Source: Bacteroidota bacterium (GTDB lineage: Bacteria > Bacteroidota > Bacteroidia > Chitinophagales > Chitinophagaceae). From it: a DNA stretch of 64,000 nucleotides. Under the pieces are notes generated by a model that had not been told where the DNA came from, did no database searches, and saw only the letters and a program-made list of their open reading frames with translations. Both the position numbers and the translations under genes were made by a program. The first letter of the stretch is position 1, and each line of letters opens with the position of its first letter. The DNA lies in NCBI GenBank assembly GCA_020161435.1, contig JAIUNV010000005.1, forward strand, positions 241,717 to 305,716. Reading direction: 5' to 3'. This document shows, one piece after another, positions 28,047-38,063 of the stretch.

Positions 28047-28832
28047 ATGCTTGAATTTCATACAGATTATAAAAGATACTTCGACATTCAGCTGGAGAAT
28101 GCCCGCCGGTCGGTGATTCCATTTATTGAGCAGGGCAAACCGCTGAAGCCTGGCATGCAGTTGTTGGAAATCGGCTGTGGTCAGGGTAGCCTGTTGCGGG
28201 CATTTGCCGAAAAAGGGCTGCAATGTGTAGGGGTAGAAATGTACCCATTGTGGCTCGAAAAAGCCAACGAATGGCTGCAACCCGAACTGCAAAGTGGGCA
28301 GGTGCGGCTCATCAGCAGCAATATTTATGATGTAAATCCGGAGCAGGATTTGGGCACTTTGTTTGATGTGATTGTGTTGAAAGACGTCATCGAGCACATC
28401 CACGACCAGCCCAAACTCATTGCCTGGATGAAAACCTTTTTGAAGCCGGATGGGGTTATCTTTTTTGCCTTCCCGCCGTGGTACATGCCTTATGGTGGCC
28501 ATCAGCAGGTGTTGCACGGATGGTTGGGCAAAACCCCGTACTGGCACTTGTTGCCCATGCCTGTTTTCAAATGGCTCCTCAAAACCAACGGCCACAAACC
28601 TGATGATTTGGTGGAAATCAAAGAAACGGGTATTTCCATTGAGCGGTTCGAACGCATTTTGCAACAAAGTGGCTACCGGAAAGTAAAGGAGCAGCAATGG
28701 CTCATCAACCCCGTGTATGAATACAAGTTTGGGTGGAAGCCTAAAAAGCAATGGGGGCTGGTAAATGCGCTGCCTTTCCTCCGTAATTTTTTCACGACCT
28801 GCAGCTACTACCTGGTGGCTGCCCAACGATAA
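28047..28832 (+). CDS. Class I SAM-dependent methyltransferase
   Basis: A 261-residue protein with the Rossmann motif I LLEIGCGQGSLLRAF (residues ~39-53), an acidic motif II (CVGVEMYPLW), and VIVLKDVIEHI plus FLKPDGVIFFAFPPWYMPYG typical of small-molecule or lipid/quinone methyltransferases. The C-terminal third is its own and the substrate is unknown. It starts 13 bases after parE and is followed by the DUF1835 gene after 10 bases, so the three are probably one transcript. Confidence 0.82.
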   Translation: MLEFHTDYKRYFDIQLENARRSVIPFIEQGKPLKPGMQLLEIGCGQGSLLRAFAEKGLQCVGVEMYPLWLEKANEWLQPELQSGQVRLISSNIYDVNPEQDLGTLFDVIVLKDVIEHIHDQPKLIAWMKTFLKPDGVIFFAFPPWYMPYGGHQQVLHGWLGKTPYWHLLPMPVFKWLLKTNGHKPDDLVEIKETGISIERFERILQQSGYRKVKEQQWLINPVYEYKFGWKPKKQWGLVNALPFLRNFFTTCSYYLVAAQR

Positions 28833-28842
28833 AACGAGCACT

Positions 28843-29706
28843 ATGATTCATATTGTGTTTAATGAACCCGATGTAGCGGCGTTGCAGCAGGCCATTGCCC
28901 TCGACGAGAGCTTACAGGGCGATGTGCAGGTGATTAAAGATGATTATGCCGTTGGCCCGCTGGCCGCTATGGACGATGCCGAAGGCTGGAAAGCCCGCCG
29001 CGACTGGTGGCGCATGCTGCTGGCCAGCACCGGCGAAGAGAATGTAGACGAACGCCTGAACATGGTGGATGATAAAATGACCTTGCACAACCTTACCAAG
29101 GCCCTCGATGAAAACGAACAGGAAGTGCTGTGGATTTGGGCGGCGCAAAACAAACACGATGTAAGCGGCTATTACTGGCTCATCAGTCAACTGCAGCCAT
29201 GGCAGGGCCGGGTGTTCATTTTATACCTCAACAACCTGCCTTTCCTCAGCGATAAGGGCGGTATTTTTTACCCCCAATGGCTGAGTGAAATACCCGCCAA
29301 AGAGTTTTTAAAAGCAAAAAAACTGGCTCGCCTCGTTACCCCCAGCGAGTTTGAAGTAGATATAGACGAATGGAAAAAACAATGCCGCGATGGCCAAATG
29401 GTGCGGCTGCTGGAAGGCGGTAAAAAGCTGGGGCAAACCACCGAAGACTTTTATGATAAAGCCCTCGCCAAATATGTGCACGGCGATTTCAGCAAGGGCA
29501 GCAAAATCATCAATCAGTTTTTGAGCAAGGAAAAAGAAACCACCGGCGATGTGTACCTCACCTGGCGCCTCAAGCAATTGGTGGAGCCCAATGGCTGGGA
29601 GGTAAAGGGCGACCTGAACAAAACCGTTCGTGATTTTGAACTCCGCAACCCGGCCATGCCTTCGCTCAAAAAGAAGGGCGATGCCGCCGAAGAAGTAAGC
29701 GAATAA
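28843..29706 (+). CDS. DUF1835-domain protein
   Basis: A 287-residue cytoplasmic protein. The start MIHIVFNEPDVAALQQAI, followed by VIKDDYAVGPLAAMDDAEGW and later VLWIWAAQNKHDVSGYYWL, matches the DUF1835 pattern. The C-terminal part (FYDKALAKYVHGDFSKGSKI, then LTWRLKQLVEPNGWEVKGDL) resembles the DUF3658 tail that often accompanies it. The function is unknown. The ATG at 28843 is 10 bases after the methyltransferase stop. Composition is like the rest of the chromosome, unlike the next two genes. Confidence 0.7.
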   Translation: MIHIVFNEPDVAALQQAIALDESLQGDVQVIKDDYAVGPLAAMDDAEGWKARRDWWRMLLASTGEENVDERLNMVDDKMTLHNLTKALDENEQEVLWIWAAQNKHDVSGYYWLISQLQPWQGRVFILYLNNLPFLSDKGGIFYPQWLSEIPAKEFLKAKKLARLVTPSEFEVDIDEWKKQCRDGQMVRLLEGGKKLGQTTEDFYDKALAKYVHGDFSKGSKIINQFLSKEKETTGDVYLTWRLKQLVEPNGWEVKGDLNKTVRDFELRNPAMPSLKKKGDAAEEVSE

Positions 29707-29757
29707 TTAGACTGATATTGGGGTATTGATTGTACAACATACCAAATTGAAACCAAC

Positions 29758-31743
29758 ATGGCAACCGAGCAAAAAATAACAACCGACATAAAAGTGCCGA
29801 ATAAAGATTTGGAAACATTGAAAATTCATTTCCCGCATTGTTTTGACAAAGACGGAAATTTTCAATTAGAAAAATTCAAGAATAACCTGACTGAAAAGGA
29901 AATCAATTTTTCTACCGAGAGTTATGGTTTAGACTGGTTAGGCAAAAGTTATGCAAGATTGTTGGCGAGCGACCCTGCCACCACTTTGCTAAAAGCAGAC
30001 GAAACACATAACGCCTTACCCGAAAACGCCAACTCTGAAAACTTGCTGATAAAAGGCGACAACCTGGAAGTATTAAAGCACCTTGCCAACGCCTATTACG
30101 AACAAGTAAAAATGATTTACATAGACCCGCCTTACAACACGGGAAGTGATGGTTTTGTGTATTACGATGATAGAAAATTTACTGTAAAAGAATTACAAAA
30201 CTTGATTGGCATTGATGCAGAAAAAGCAAAGCGGATTTTAGATTTTACAAAACAGAAGAGTAACAGTCATTCGGCTTGGCTAACTTTTATGTATCCACGT
30301 CTTTACATCGCAAAACAACTATTGAAAGATGATGGGGTAATCTTCATTTCAATTGGAGAGAACGAAGTTGCACAACTAAAGGTGTTACTGGATGAAGAAA
30401 TTTTCGGAGAAGAAAATTTTATTTCCATAGTTCCAAGAATAGCAAAGAAAACTTCTGATAAAGGTACCTATTTTAAGCCCACTAAAGATTACCTTATTGT
30501 ATTTGCAAAAAGTATTAATTATTTAGATGGCTTTGGCATTCCTAAGACCGATGATTTTAGTAAGTATACAGAAAAAGATGAAAAAGGCTTTTACAAAAAA
30601 AATGGGGCTTCATTGTACCAACCATCTTTAGACTCTCGACCTAATCAAAGATATTGGATTGAATGTCCTGATGGTTCCTTTGTAATTCCCCCTGGCAATA
30701 ATTATCCTGAAGTAATTGAAGACGCTTCATATATAAAACCCCAAAGTAATGATGACAAAGTTTGGAGATGGAGTTGGCAAACCTATTTGGATAATAAAGA
30801 CAAGTTAATATTTACCAAGGCAAGTTCTAAATCACCGTTAATAAATGAAAAGTTAGAACAATCCAAATGGAACATTTACGATAAAGTTTATTGGGATGAC
30901 TTAGCAGACAAAACGAATTTACCTGAAGATATTATTTATGATTATAAGAACTCGCAGGCGACTAAACATTTACTGAGTTTAGGAATAGATTTCTCATTTT
31001 CAAAGCCGAAAGAACTTATTGAATACCTGATGAAAATAGTAAATGTGAAAAAAGATGAAATTGTGATGGATTTTTTCGCAGGTTCGGGCACAACTGGTGA
31101 AGCAGTAATGGATATCAATTTAAATGGAAATGGGAAGCGTAAATTTATTCTTGTTCAATTACCTGAGGTGATTACGGAGAAAAACAATAAGTCAATGTAT
31201 GACTTTGTGAAAAATGAACTTAAAATAAGCGAACCAACAATATTTGATATTACAAAAGAGAGACTTATTAGAGCTGCTGCGAAAATTAAAAAAGAAAATA
31301 AGAATTATGAGGGAGACCTTGGCTTCAAAATTTTTGAAACAACTCCAATCTGGGAAGATTACAATTTTGAAGCAGAACAGTTTGACCCTTCGCAAACGCT
31401 GTTTGATGCTGGTAAACTAACCGAAGACGACATCAAAGCCTTACTCACTACTTGGAAAACCTATGACGGCATTGCCTTAACGCAAGAGTTGGAAAGTATT
31501 GATTTAAGTGGTTACACAGCTTATTACGGCAATGGCAGATTGTATCTGATGCACAAAGGCTTTACTACTGACAGCCTAAAAGCATTGTTGGAAAAGATAG
31601 ACACTGACAAACATTTTGAACCTAAAAGTATCATCGCTTTTGGCTATCACTTGGAGAGCAAGAGTTTACGAGAGATTTCAGAAAACGTAAAAACTTACAA
31701 CAACAAGAAGAAAAGCGACATTGACTTTATTACAAGGTATTAA
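29758..31743 (+). CDS. Type III restriction-modification system, Mod DNA methyltransferase
   Basis: A 661-residue protein. The catalytic motif IV DPPYNTG is at residues ~122-128, before the SAM-binding motif MDFFAGSGTTGEAV (residues ~438-451); this beta-class order is standard for type III Mod proteins, which make N6-methyladenine. The stretch between them (30420-31050) holds the target-recognition region. The gene is visibly AT-richer than parE and parC. Its stop is one base before the res ATG, so the two genes form one unit. Confidence 0.9.
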   Translation: MATEQKITTDIKVPNKDLETLKIHFPHCFDKDGNFQLEKFKNNLTEKEINFSTESYGLDWLGKSYARLLASDPATTLLKADETHNALPENANSENLLIKGDNLEVLKHLANAYYEQVKMIYIDPPYNTGSDGFVYYDDRKFTVKELQNLIGIDAEKAKRILDFTKQKSNSHSAWLTFMYPRLYIAKQLLKDDGVIFISIGENEVAQLKVLLDEEIFGEENFISIVPRIAKKTSDKGTYFKPTKDYLIVFAKSINYLDGFGIPKTDDFSKYTEKDEKGFYKKNGASLYQPSLDSRPNQRYWIECPDGSFVIPPGNNYPEVIEDASYIKPQSNDDKVWRWSWQTYLDNKDKLIFTKASSKSPLINEKLEQSKWNIYDKVYWDDLADKTNLPEDIIYDYKNSQATKHLLSLGIDFSFSKPKELIEYLMKIVNVKKDEIVMDFFAGSGTTGEAVMDINLNGNGKRKFILVQLPEVITEKNNKSMYDFVKNELKISEPTIFDITKERLIRAAAKIKKENKNYEGDLGFKIFETTPIWEDYNFEAEQFDPSQTLFDAGKLTEDDIKALLTTWKTYDGIALTQELESIDLSGYTAYYGNGRLYLMHKGFTTDSLKALLEKIDTDKHFEPKSIIAFGYHLESKSLREISENVKTYNNKKKSDIDFITRY

Positions 31744-31744
31744 T

Positions 31745-34645
31745 ATGAAGGGATTTAATTTTGAGAAGAACCTGAATCATCAATCACACGCAGTAGATAG
31801 CACTATTGCGGTGTTTGAGAATATTAGCCTTGTTCAGCCCACAGAAGCTGATAAGAACTACATCAATCCTGCATTTGATTTTACGACTGAAAGAACTTAT
31901 CCCGAAAACATTAGAGCTATACAAGAAGATAACGGAGTTAATGAAAAAATAAAGCGTAACAGCAACATCATCGATATAATGATGGAAACTGGAACGGGTA
32001 AAACATACACTTACACCAAAACAATTTTTGAACTCAATAAAAACTACGGAATTTTCAAATTCATAGTAGTTGTTCCAACCTTATCCATCAAAGCAGGAAC
32101 GATTGACTTTTTGAAATCGGACAGCAGCCGTGAGCATTTCAAGGAACAATATGGCAAAACACTTCATTTGCATATTGTAGAAAGTCAGAAAAACAGTAAG
32201 AGTAAAAAATCATTCATTCCACCTGCGGTAACCAGTTTTGTAAATGCGGGAGCCTTTGAGAAAAACAGTATTCAGGTTATGATTATCAACGCGGGTATGA
32301 TTAACTCTGAAACAATGCAAAAAAGCTTTGACAAAGGATTGTTTGACAAATACACTGTTCCGTTTGATGCCATCGGAGCAACTAAACCTTTTATGATTAT
32401 TGACGAGCCTCACAAATTTGGGCAAGGCAATAAGACTTGGGAGAACATTCAGAAAATGAAACCCCAATTTATCTTGCGTTATGGGGCAACATTTCAAGGT
32501 TATGAAAACCTGATTTACACTTTAACTGCGGTTGATTCGTTCAATAGAAATTTAGTAAAAGGCGTAATAGGGCACATCACAGAATTTAATGCAGGTGAAA
32601 ACGCCATTGTAAAATTCATTGATTCAGACGGCACAGAAGCCAGTTTTGAATTGATTGAAAATGAAAAACGAAAAACGATAACAGTTACCAAAAAAGAAAG
32701 CCTCAAAAAGATTCATCCCGAAATGTCCGATTTGGGTATTGAAAACCTGAATAAAAGCACGGTTGTTTTGACAAACGGTTTAGAAATGAAAAAGGGCGAC
32801 AAAATCAACCCTTATTCTTATGCGGAAAAGTTACAGGAAACAATGATTCAAAAGGCAATTAAACACCATTTTGAAATTGAAAAACAGCTATTGACAAGAG
32901 AAGTTAAGATTAAACCATTAACGCTTTTCTTCATTGACAACATAGACGAATACCGAAACAAAGAAGGATATATCCGAAAAACAGTTGAGCAATATATTAA
33001 AGCAGAAATTGCAGAATTGCTTAAGACAGAAAAGGACATTTTTTACAAGTCATATCTTGAAAAAACACTTTTAGATTTAGAACAACCATATCCAAATCAA
33101 AGAACACACGGTGGTTATTTTTCAAAAGACAATACAGAGAAAGACGAAGCCATTGAAAAAGAGATAAACGAAATTCTGCACGACAAACAAGCAATGCTTG
33201 ATTTGGAAAATCCAAGACGATTTATTTTTTCAAAATGGACGTTGCGTGAAGGTTGGGACAATCCAAACGTTTTTCAGATTTGCAAACTCCGAAGCAGTGG
33301 CAGTGAAATTTCAAAACTTCAAGAAGTTGGTCGTGGCTTGCGTTTACCAGTGAATGAATATGGCAATCGAGTAAAAGACGAGCAATTTTATTTGAACTAC
33401 TTTGTTGACTTTACCGAAAGCGACTTTGTAGATAAATTGGTGAATGAAATCAATCAGAAATCTGGAGCTATTTCCATTGAAGAAGTTCCTGATAAGCTTT
33501 CTGATCAAATGATTAAGAAGATTTGCGAGATATACGAAACAGCTGAAGATGAACTTTTGGAAGTTTTAGACGCTGACAATGTCATCACAAGAACAAATTC
33601 TTTCAAGACAGGCGGCTTTGACTACATCAAACAAAACTATCCAAGAATATTTGAAGGAGTAAACTCTAACAAGATTCGCAAAGCTACCGACCCAAAAAAG
33701 AAAGTTGTAGTTAGAGCAGAGAAATATCAAGAGCTGAAAGACCTTTGGGAAAAGCTGAATGAGAAAGTAATACTTGAATATAAGTTTGAGAACGAAGCCA
33801 ACTTCAAAATTCTTTTTACAGATTTTTTGAAAGCACAAAAAGATAATTTCAATTCGGACGGACTTAACGAAAGAATTTCAAAAGTTGAAATCAAGGAAAA
33901 CAAGGCTGTTGTAAACGATGATCCTGAATCTGTTTACGAGAGAAAAAGTATAGCTATTTCTGTACTTAAATACAGTGACTTTTTGAAAGAACTTTCAAAG
34001 ATGCTGAACATAAATATTACAACATTGCATCAATCAATTATTGATGCAGGTACAGAGATCAATAAATATCTTAACCAATCAACACTAAGAATAATCAAGC
34101 AGAATTTTGATTTTTTCTTAATGTCAAAAGCCTTTGACAAGTATTCGATTGAATACAAAAAGGTTTCAAACAGCATACATCCAACCAAGCTGACAGACGG
34201 AAAAGGAAATGTGCTGAAAGAAATTTTTGCATCTGATGTTGGTGTGTTGTTTTCAGACGAAGAAGTTGCAGACTCTTACTTCTTTGAAGAATTGTATTAT
34301 GATTCTGACTTGGAGAAATCAAACATCAAGACAGAAATAAAAGAAGTAATTGTGTTCACCAAAATCCCGAAGAACTCGATTAAAATTCCAGTTGCAGGTG
34401 GCAAATCATATTCACCTGACTTTGCCTATGTTTTGAAATTCAAAGACGGAGATCAAAAACTAAACTTCATTGTTGAGACCAAAGATGTAAACAGCAAAGA
34501 CGGACTTCGGGACGAAGAAAAATTTAAAATCAAACACGCTGAAAAATTCTTTGACGGCAAAGTGAAAATTGATTTCAGGACACAGTTTAGTAATAATAGA
34601 ATAGTCGACCTAATCAACAAGATTGTTTTAGATAAGGAGGAATGA
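31745..34645 (+). CDS. Type III restriction-modification system, Res helicase/endonuclease
   Basis: About 966 residues. The superfamily 2 helicase begins with a Walker A (METGTGKTYTYTK) and has a DExH-like box IIDEPHKFGQG, motif III RYGATFQ and motif VI QEVGRGLRLPVN. The C-terminal PD-(D/E)xK nuclease is intact: SPDFAYVLKF followed by NFIVETKDVNSKDG. Res translocates along or signals on unmodified DNA and cuts with Mod. No frameshift was seen, so the system should be functional. It is AT-rich and lies immediately before parC. Confidence 0.9.
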   Translation: MKGFNFEKNLNHQSHAVDSTIAVFENISLVQPTEADKNYINPAFDFTTERTYPENIRAIQEDNGVNEKIKRNSNIIDIMMETGTGKTYTYTKTIFELNKNYGIFKFIVVVPTLSIKAGTIDFLKSDSSREHFKEQYGKTLHLHIVESQKNSKSKKSFIPPAVTSFVNAGAFEKNSIQVMIINAGMINSETMQKSFDKGLFDKYTVPFDAIGATKPFMIIDEPHKFGQGNKTWENIQKMKPQFILRYGATFQGYENLIYTLTAVDSFNRNLVKGVIGHITEFNAGENAIVKFIDSDGTEASFELIENEKRKTITVTKKESLKKIHPEMSDLGIENLNKSTVVLTNGLEMKKGDKINPYSYAEKLQETMIQKAIKHHFEIEKQLLTREVKIKPLTLFFIDNIDEYRNKEGYIRKTVEQYIKAEIAELLKTEKDIFYKSYLEKTLLDLEQPYPNQRTHGGYFSKDNTEKDEAIEKEINEILHDKQAMLDLENPRRFIFSKWTLREGWDNPNVFQICKLRSSGSEISKLQEVGRGLRLPVNEYGNRVKDEQFYLNYFVDFTESDFVDKLVNEINQKSGAISIEEVPDKLSDQMIKKICEIYETAEDELLEVLDADNVITRTNSFKTGGFDYIKQNYPRIFEGVNSNKIRKATDPKKKVVVRAEKYQELKDLWEKLNEKVILEYKFENEANFKILFTDFLKAQKDNFNSDGLNERISKVEIKENKAVVNDDPESVYERKSIAISVLKYSDFLKELSKMLNINITTLHQSIIDAGTEINKYLNQSTLRIIKQNFDFFLMSKAFDKYSIEYKKVSNSIHPTKLTDGKGNVLKEIFASDVGVLFSDEEVADSYFFEELYYDSDLEKSNIKTEIKEVIVFTKIPKNSIKIPVAGGKSYSPDFAYVLKFKDGDQKLNFIVETKDVNSKDGLRDEEKFKIKHAEKFFDGKVKIDFRTQFSNNRIVDLINKIVLDKEE

Positions 34646-34700
34646 TTATTTAGTAAGTTTTAAAGTAAAAAGCACTCAACTATAGAATTTTTAAAATATT

Positions 34701-37214
34701 ATGTCAGCGTTTGATCCAACCAAGGCCAATGACAATGAACTCACCGGGGTGGGCGATTTGTACAAAGGCTGGTTTTTAGATTATGCATCGTATGTGATTT
34801 TGGAACGGGCCGTACCGGCTGTGGAAGACGGCCTGAAGCCCGTGCAACGCCGCATACTGCATGCCATGAAGGAAATGGATGATGGCCGCTACAACAAAGT
34901 GGCCAACATTGTGGGCCAGAGCATGCAGTATCACCCGCATGGCGACATGAGCATTACCGATGCCCTGGTAAACATGGGCCAAAAAGACCTGCTCATTGAT
35001 ACACAGGGTAACTGGGGCGATGTACGCACCGGCGACGATGCGGCCGCTGCCCGTTATATTGAAGCCCGCCTCAGCAAGTTTGCGCTGGAAGTGGCTTTCA
35101 ACGCCAAAACCACGGAGTGGCAGCTGAGCTACGATGGTCGCAAGCAGGAGCCTGTTACCCTGCCCATGAAGTTTCCATTGCTGCTGGCTCAAGGTGCAGA
35201 AGGCATTGCCGTGGGCTTGTCTACCAAAATTTTGCCCCACAACTTTATTGAGCTGTGCGATGCGGCAGTGAAATATTTGAAAGGCAAACATTTTGATCTC
35301 TATCCCGACTTTCAAACGGGTGGCCAGATTGATGTAAGCAATTACAACGATGGCAAGCGGGGCGGCAAAGTGAGGGTTCGTGCCCGCATTGAAGAGCTGG
35401 ATAAGAAAACGCTGGTGATTCACGATGTGCCGTATGGCGTAACCGTGAGCAGCCTTATCGACAGCATTACCAAAGCCACCGAAGCCAAAAAAATTCAGGT
35501 AAAAAAAGTAACCGATGTAACCGCTGCCGAGGTGCGCATTTTGGTGGAGTTGCCCGCCGGCACTTCTACCGATATTACCATCGATGCGCTGTATGCCTTC
35601 ACCGATTGTGAGGTGAGTATTTCGCCCAACGCTTGTGTGATTATCGATCAAAAGCCAAGGTTTGTAACGGCTACCGATTTGCTGAAATGGAGCACCGACA
35701 ATACCAAAGGCTTGTTGCAAAAAGAATTGCAGATAAAACTGGCCGAGCTCAACGAAAAATGGCATTACACTTCGTTGGAAAAAATCTTCTTCGAAGAAAA
35801 GATTTACAAAGAGCTGGAGAAGAAGCATGAAACATGGGACAAAGTGCTGCAGTCCATCGACAAAGCATTTGCACCTTTCAAACCACGACTGAAAAGAGAT
35901 ATTTCAAAAGAAGACATCATCAAGCTGACGGAGAAGCCGGTGCGTCGTATTTACAAACTCGACATCGACGAACTCGATCAGCAAATCAAGGGTATTGAAG
36001 GAGAGATTGCGCAGGTGCAGTTCGATTTGGACCACCTAAATGATTATGCCATCAAATACTATGAAAACCTGAAAGCCAAGTTTGGCAAGGGCCGTGAACG
36101 CAAAACGGAAATCCGTTTGTTCGATACCATTCAGGTGCGTCAGGTAGCGGTGGCCAATGCCAAGCTCTATGTCAACCGGGCAGAGGGTTTCATTGGTACC
36201 GGCCTCAAAAAAGATGAGTTCGTTACCGATTGTTCCGACCTCGACGATATCATTTGCATTACCAAACGTGGCACCATGAAAGTGGTGCGGGTGAGTGACA
36301 AAGCCTTTATTGGCAAAGACATCATTCATGTAGCGGTCTTCAACAAAAACGATGAACGTACTACCTACAACATGATATATGTGGATGGCAAAAGTGGCGT
36401 GAGTTTTGCCAAGCGTTTTCAGGTAGGTGGTATTACCCGGGATAAGGAATACGATCTTACCAAAGGCACCGACAAGAGCCGGGTGCATTACCTTACGGTA
36501 AATGCCAACGGCGAAGCCGAAGCAGTACGGGTAAACCTGAGTCCTACTTGTACTGCTCGTATCAAAGAGTTTGAATTTTACTTTGAAGAGCTGGCGATAA
36601 AAGGGCGTGCAAGTTTGGGCAATCAGGTTACAAAGTATCCCATCAAATCGGTGCGGTTTAAAGAGGCCGGCCGCTCTACTCTCGAAGGCCGCCGCCTGTG
36701 GTACGACGACCAGTTTGGCCGGATTAATACCGATGAAAAAGGTTTGTACCTCGGCATGTTTGAAGGTGACGACAAACTGCTGGTGATTTATACCAATGGC
36801 ACTTATGAAATCACCGATCAGGAACTGACACAACGTTTTGAAGCAGACAATGTATTGCTGATAGAACGCTTCGATCCCGAACGCATCATCACCGCCATTT
36901 ACTTCGATAGCGACAAAGTGCAGTTCAATATCAAGCGTTTTAAAATAGAAACCACCACACTCAAAACCAAATTCCAGTTTATCAAAGAAGGCAAGGATAA
37001 CTACCTTGAATTGGTGACCACCGATGAAGAGCCGACCCTGATTTTGAAAACCGGAAAAGGTGCCACTGCCGAAACGCAGAAATTGAAAGTAAGCAGCCTG
37101 ATAGATGTGATGGGTTGGAAAGCCGTGGGCAATAAACTGGTAGATAAGAAGGCCGTAGAAATGGAGTGGGAGCGACACGACGGACCACCCACGCAAAAAG
37201 AATTATTTGAGTAA
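34701..37214 (+). CDS. parC: DNA topoisomerase IV subunit A
   Basis: An 837-residue protein with ASYVILERAVPAVEDGLKPV at the N-terminus. The active-site Tyr is in DDAAAARYIEARLS and HPHGDMSITDALV follows the family pattern. The C-terminal half has repeats (VRVSDKAFIGKDIIHVAVFN, GVSFAKRFQVGGI) of the DNA-wrapping propeller found in GyrA/ParC. Together with parE it forms topoisomerase IV. The stop overlaps the ATG of the next gene by one base (TAATG), suggesting translational coupling. Confidence 0.92.
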   Translation: MSAFDPTKANDNELTGVGDLYKGWFLDYASYVILERAVPAVEDGLKPVQRRILHAMKEMDDGRYNKVANIVGQSMQYHPHGDMSITDALVNMGQKDLLIDTQGNWGDVRTGDDAAAARYIEARLSKFALEVAFNAKTTEWQLSYDGRKQEPVTLPMKFPLLLAQGAEGIAVGLSTKILPHNFIELCDAAVKYLKGKHFDLYPDFQTGGQIDVSNYNDGKRGGKVRVRARIEELDKKTLVIHDVPYGVTVSSLIDSITKATEAKKIQVKKVTDVTAAEVRILVELPAGTSTDITIDALYAFTDCEVSISPNACVIIDQKPRFVTATDLLKWSTDNTKGLLQKELQIKLAELNEKWHYTSLEKIFFEEKIYKELEKKHETWDKVLQSIDKAFAPFKPRLKRDISKEDIIKLTEKPVRRIYKLDIDELDQQIKGIEGEIAQVQFDLDHLNDYAIKYYENLKAKFGKGRERKTEIRLFDTIQVRQVAVANAKLYVNRAEGFIGTGLKKDEFVTDCSDLDDIICITKRGTMKVVRVSDKAFIGKDIIHVAVFNKNDERTTYNMIYVDGKSGVSFAKRFQVGGITRDKEYDLTKGTDKSRVHYLTVNANGEAEAVRVNLSPTCTARIKEFEFYFEELAIKGRASLGNQVTKYPIKSVRFKEAGRSTLEGRRLWYDDQFGRINTDEKGLYLGMFEGDDKLLVIYTNGTYEITDQELTQRFEADNVLLIERFDPERIITAIYFDSDKVQFNIKRFKIETTTLKTKFQFIKEGKDNYLELVTTDEEPTLILKTGKGATAETQKLKVSSLIDVMGWKAVGNKLVDKKAVEMEWERHDGPPTQKELFE

Positions 37215-37990
37215 TGCTGCACAGCTGGCTACTTCCCGAAGGTATGGCTGCTCCTGAGCAGGCAAAGCGCATTGTGTCGCTGGTGCCCTCGCTTACCGAG
37301 TGGTTGCATACACTGGGGCTGGAGGAGGAAACTGTAGGCATCACCAAGTTTTGCATTCGCCCCGATGAATGGTTTCGGCAAAAGACCAGGGTTGGGGGCA
37401 CCAAAAATGTACATGTGGATGAGCTGCTGGCGTTGCAACCAGATTTGGTGATTGCCAGCAAAGAAGAAAATGTAGCTGAACAGGTGCAAGCCATTGCACA
37501 GCAAGTGCCTGTGCTGCTTACGGATATAGAGAACCTCGAAGATGCTTTGACCAGCATGCAACTGATTGCTGACATTGCCCATCGGAGTGAAGCAGCAAAA
37601 GCGTTGTTGGCGCAAATTCAAATGGATTTTGCCACCGCTTTACCGCAGGCCGGCCGGGCTTTGTACCTCATTTGGCGGGAGCCATACATGAGTGTGGGTG
37701 GAGATACCTTCATTCATGCCATGTTGCAAATGGCCGGTTGGGAAAATGTATGCGGGCATCAATCCCGTTATCCAACTTTCACATTGGCAGAAATGCAGGC
37801 ATTACAACCCGATGTGTTGCTCCTGAGTAGCGAACCATTTCCGTTTAAAATCAATCACGTTCTGGAGCTGTCGGCTCATTTTCCACACACCCGAATTTGC
37901 CTGGTAGATGGCGAAATGTTTAGTTGGTATGGCAGCAGGCTGTTGAAATCCATGTCGTATTTCAAAGAGTTGCACTGGCAATTGACCTAA
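37214..37990 (+). CDS. Helical-backbone metal-receptor (BtuF-like) protein without signal peptide
   Basis: A 258-residue protein of the periplasmic binding-protein (BtuF/FhuD) fold: RIVSLVPSLTEWLHTLGLEE at the start, VGGTKNVHVDELLALQPDLV in the first lobe and TFLAEMQALQPDVLLLS-like sequence in the second. No signal peptide is visible, so it may act in the cytoplasm, unlike true ABC-importer binding proteins, or be exported by an unrecognised route. It is translationally coupled to parC by a one-base overlap. The ligand (cobalamin, haem, or none) cannot be told from sequence. Confidence 0.7.
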   Translation: MLHSWLLPEGMAAPEQAKRIVSLVPSLTEWLHTLGLEEETVGITKFCIRPDEWFRQKTRVGGTKNVHVDELLALQPDLVIASKEENVAEQVQAIAQQVPVLLTDIENLEDALTSMQLIADIAHRSEAAKALLAQIQMDFATALPQAGRALYLIWREPYMSVGGDTFIHAMLQMAGWENVCGHQSRYPTFTLAEMQALQPDVLLLSSEPFPFKINHVLELSAHFPHTRICLVDGEMFSWYGSRLLKSMSYFKELHWQLT

Positions 37991-38063
37991 TTGGCGGTTC
38001 CTGAATACCAATATGCTGAGTTTGTACAAGAGTCTTTACTTTTACCCGCTTTAATTTTCGAGT

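Noticed and set aside
34640..34660. AAGGAGG sequence before parC as a ribosome-binding site
   Set aside because: It lies inside the last codons of res, more than 50 bases before the parC ATG, so it cannot serve that start.
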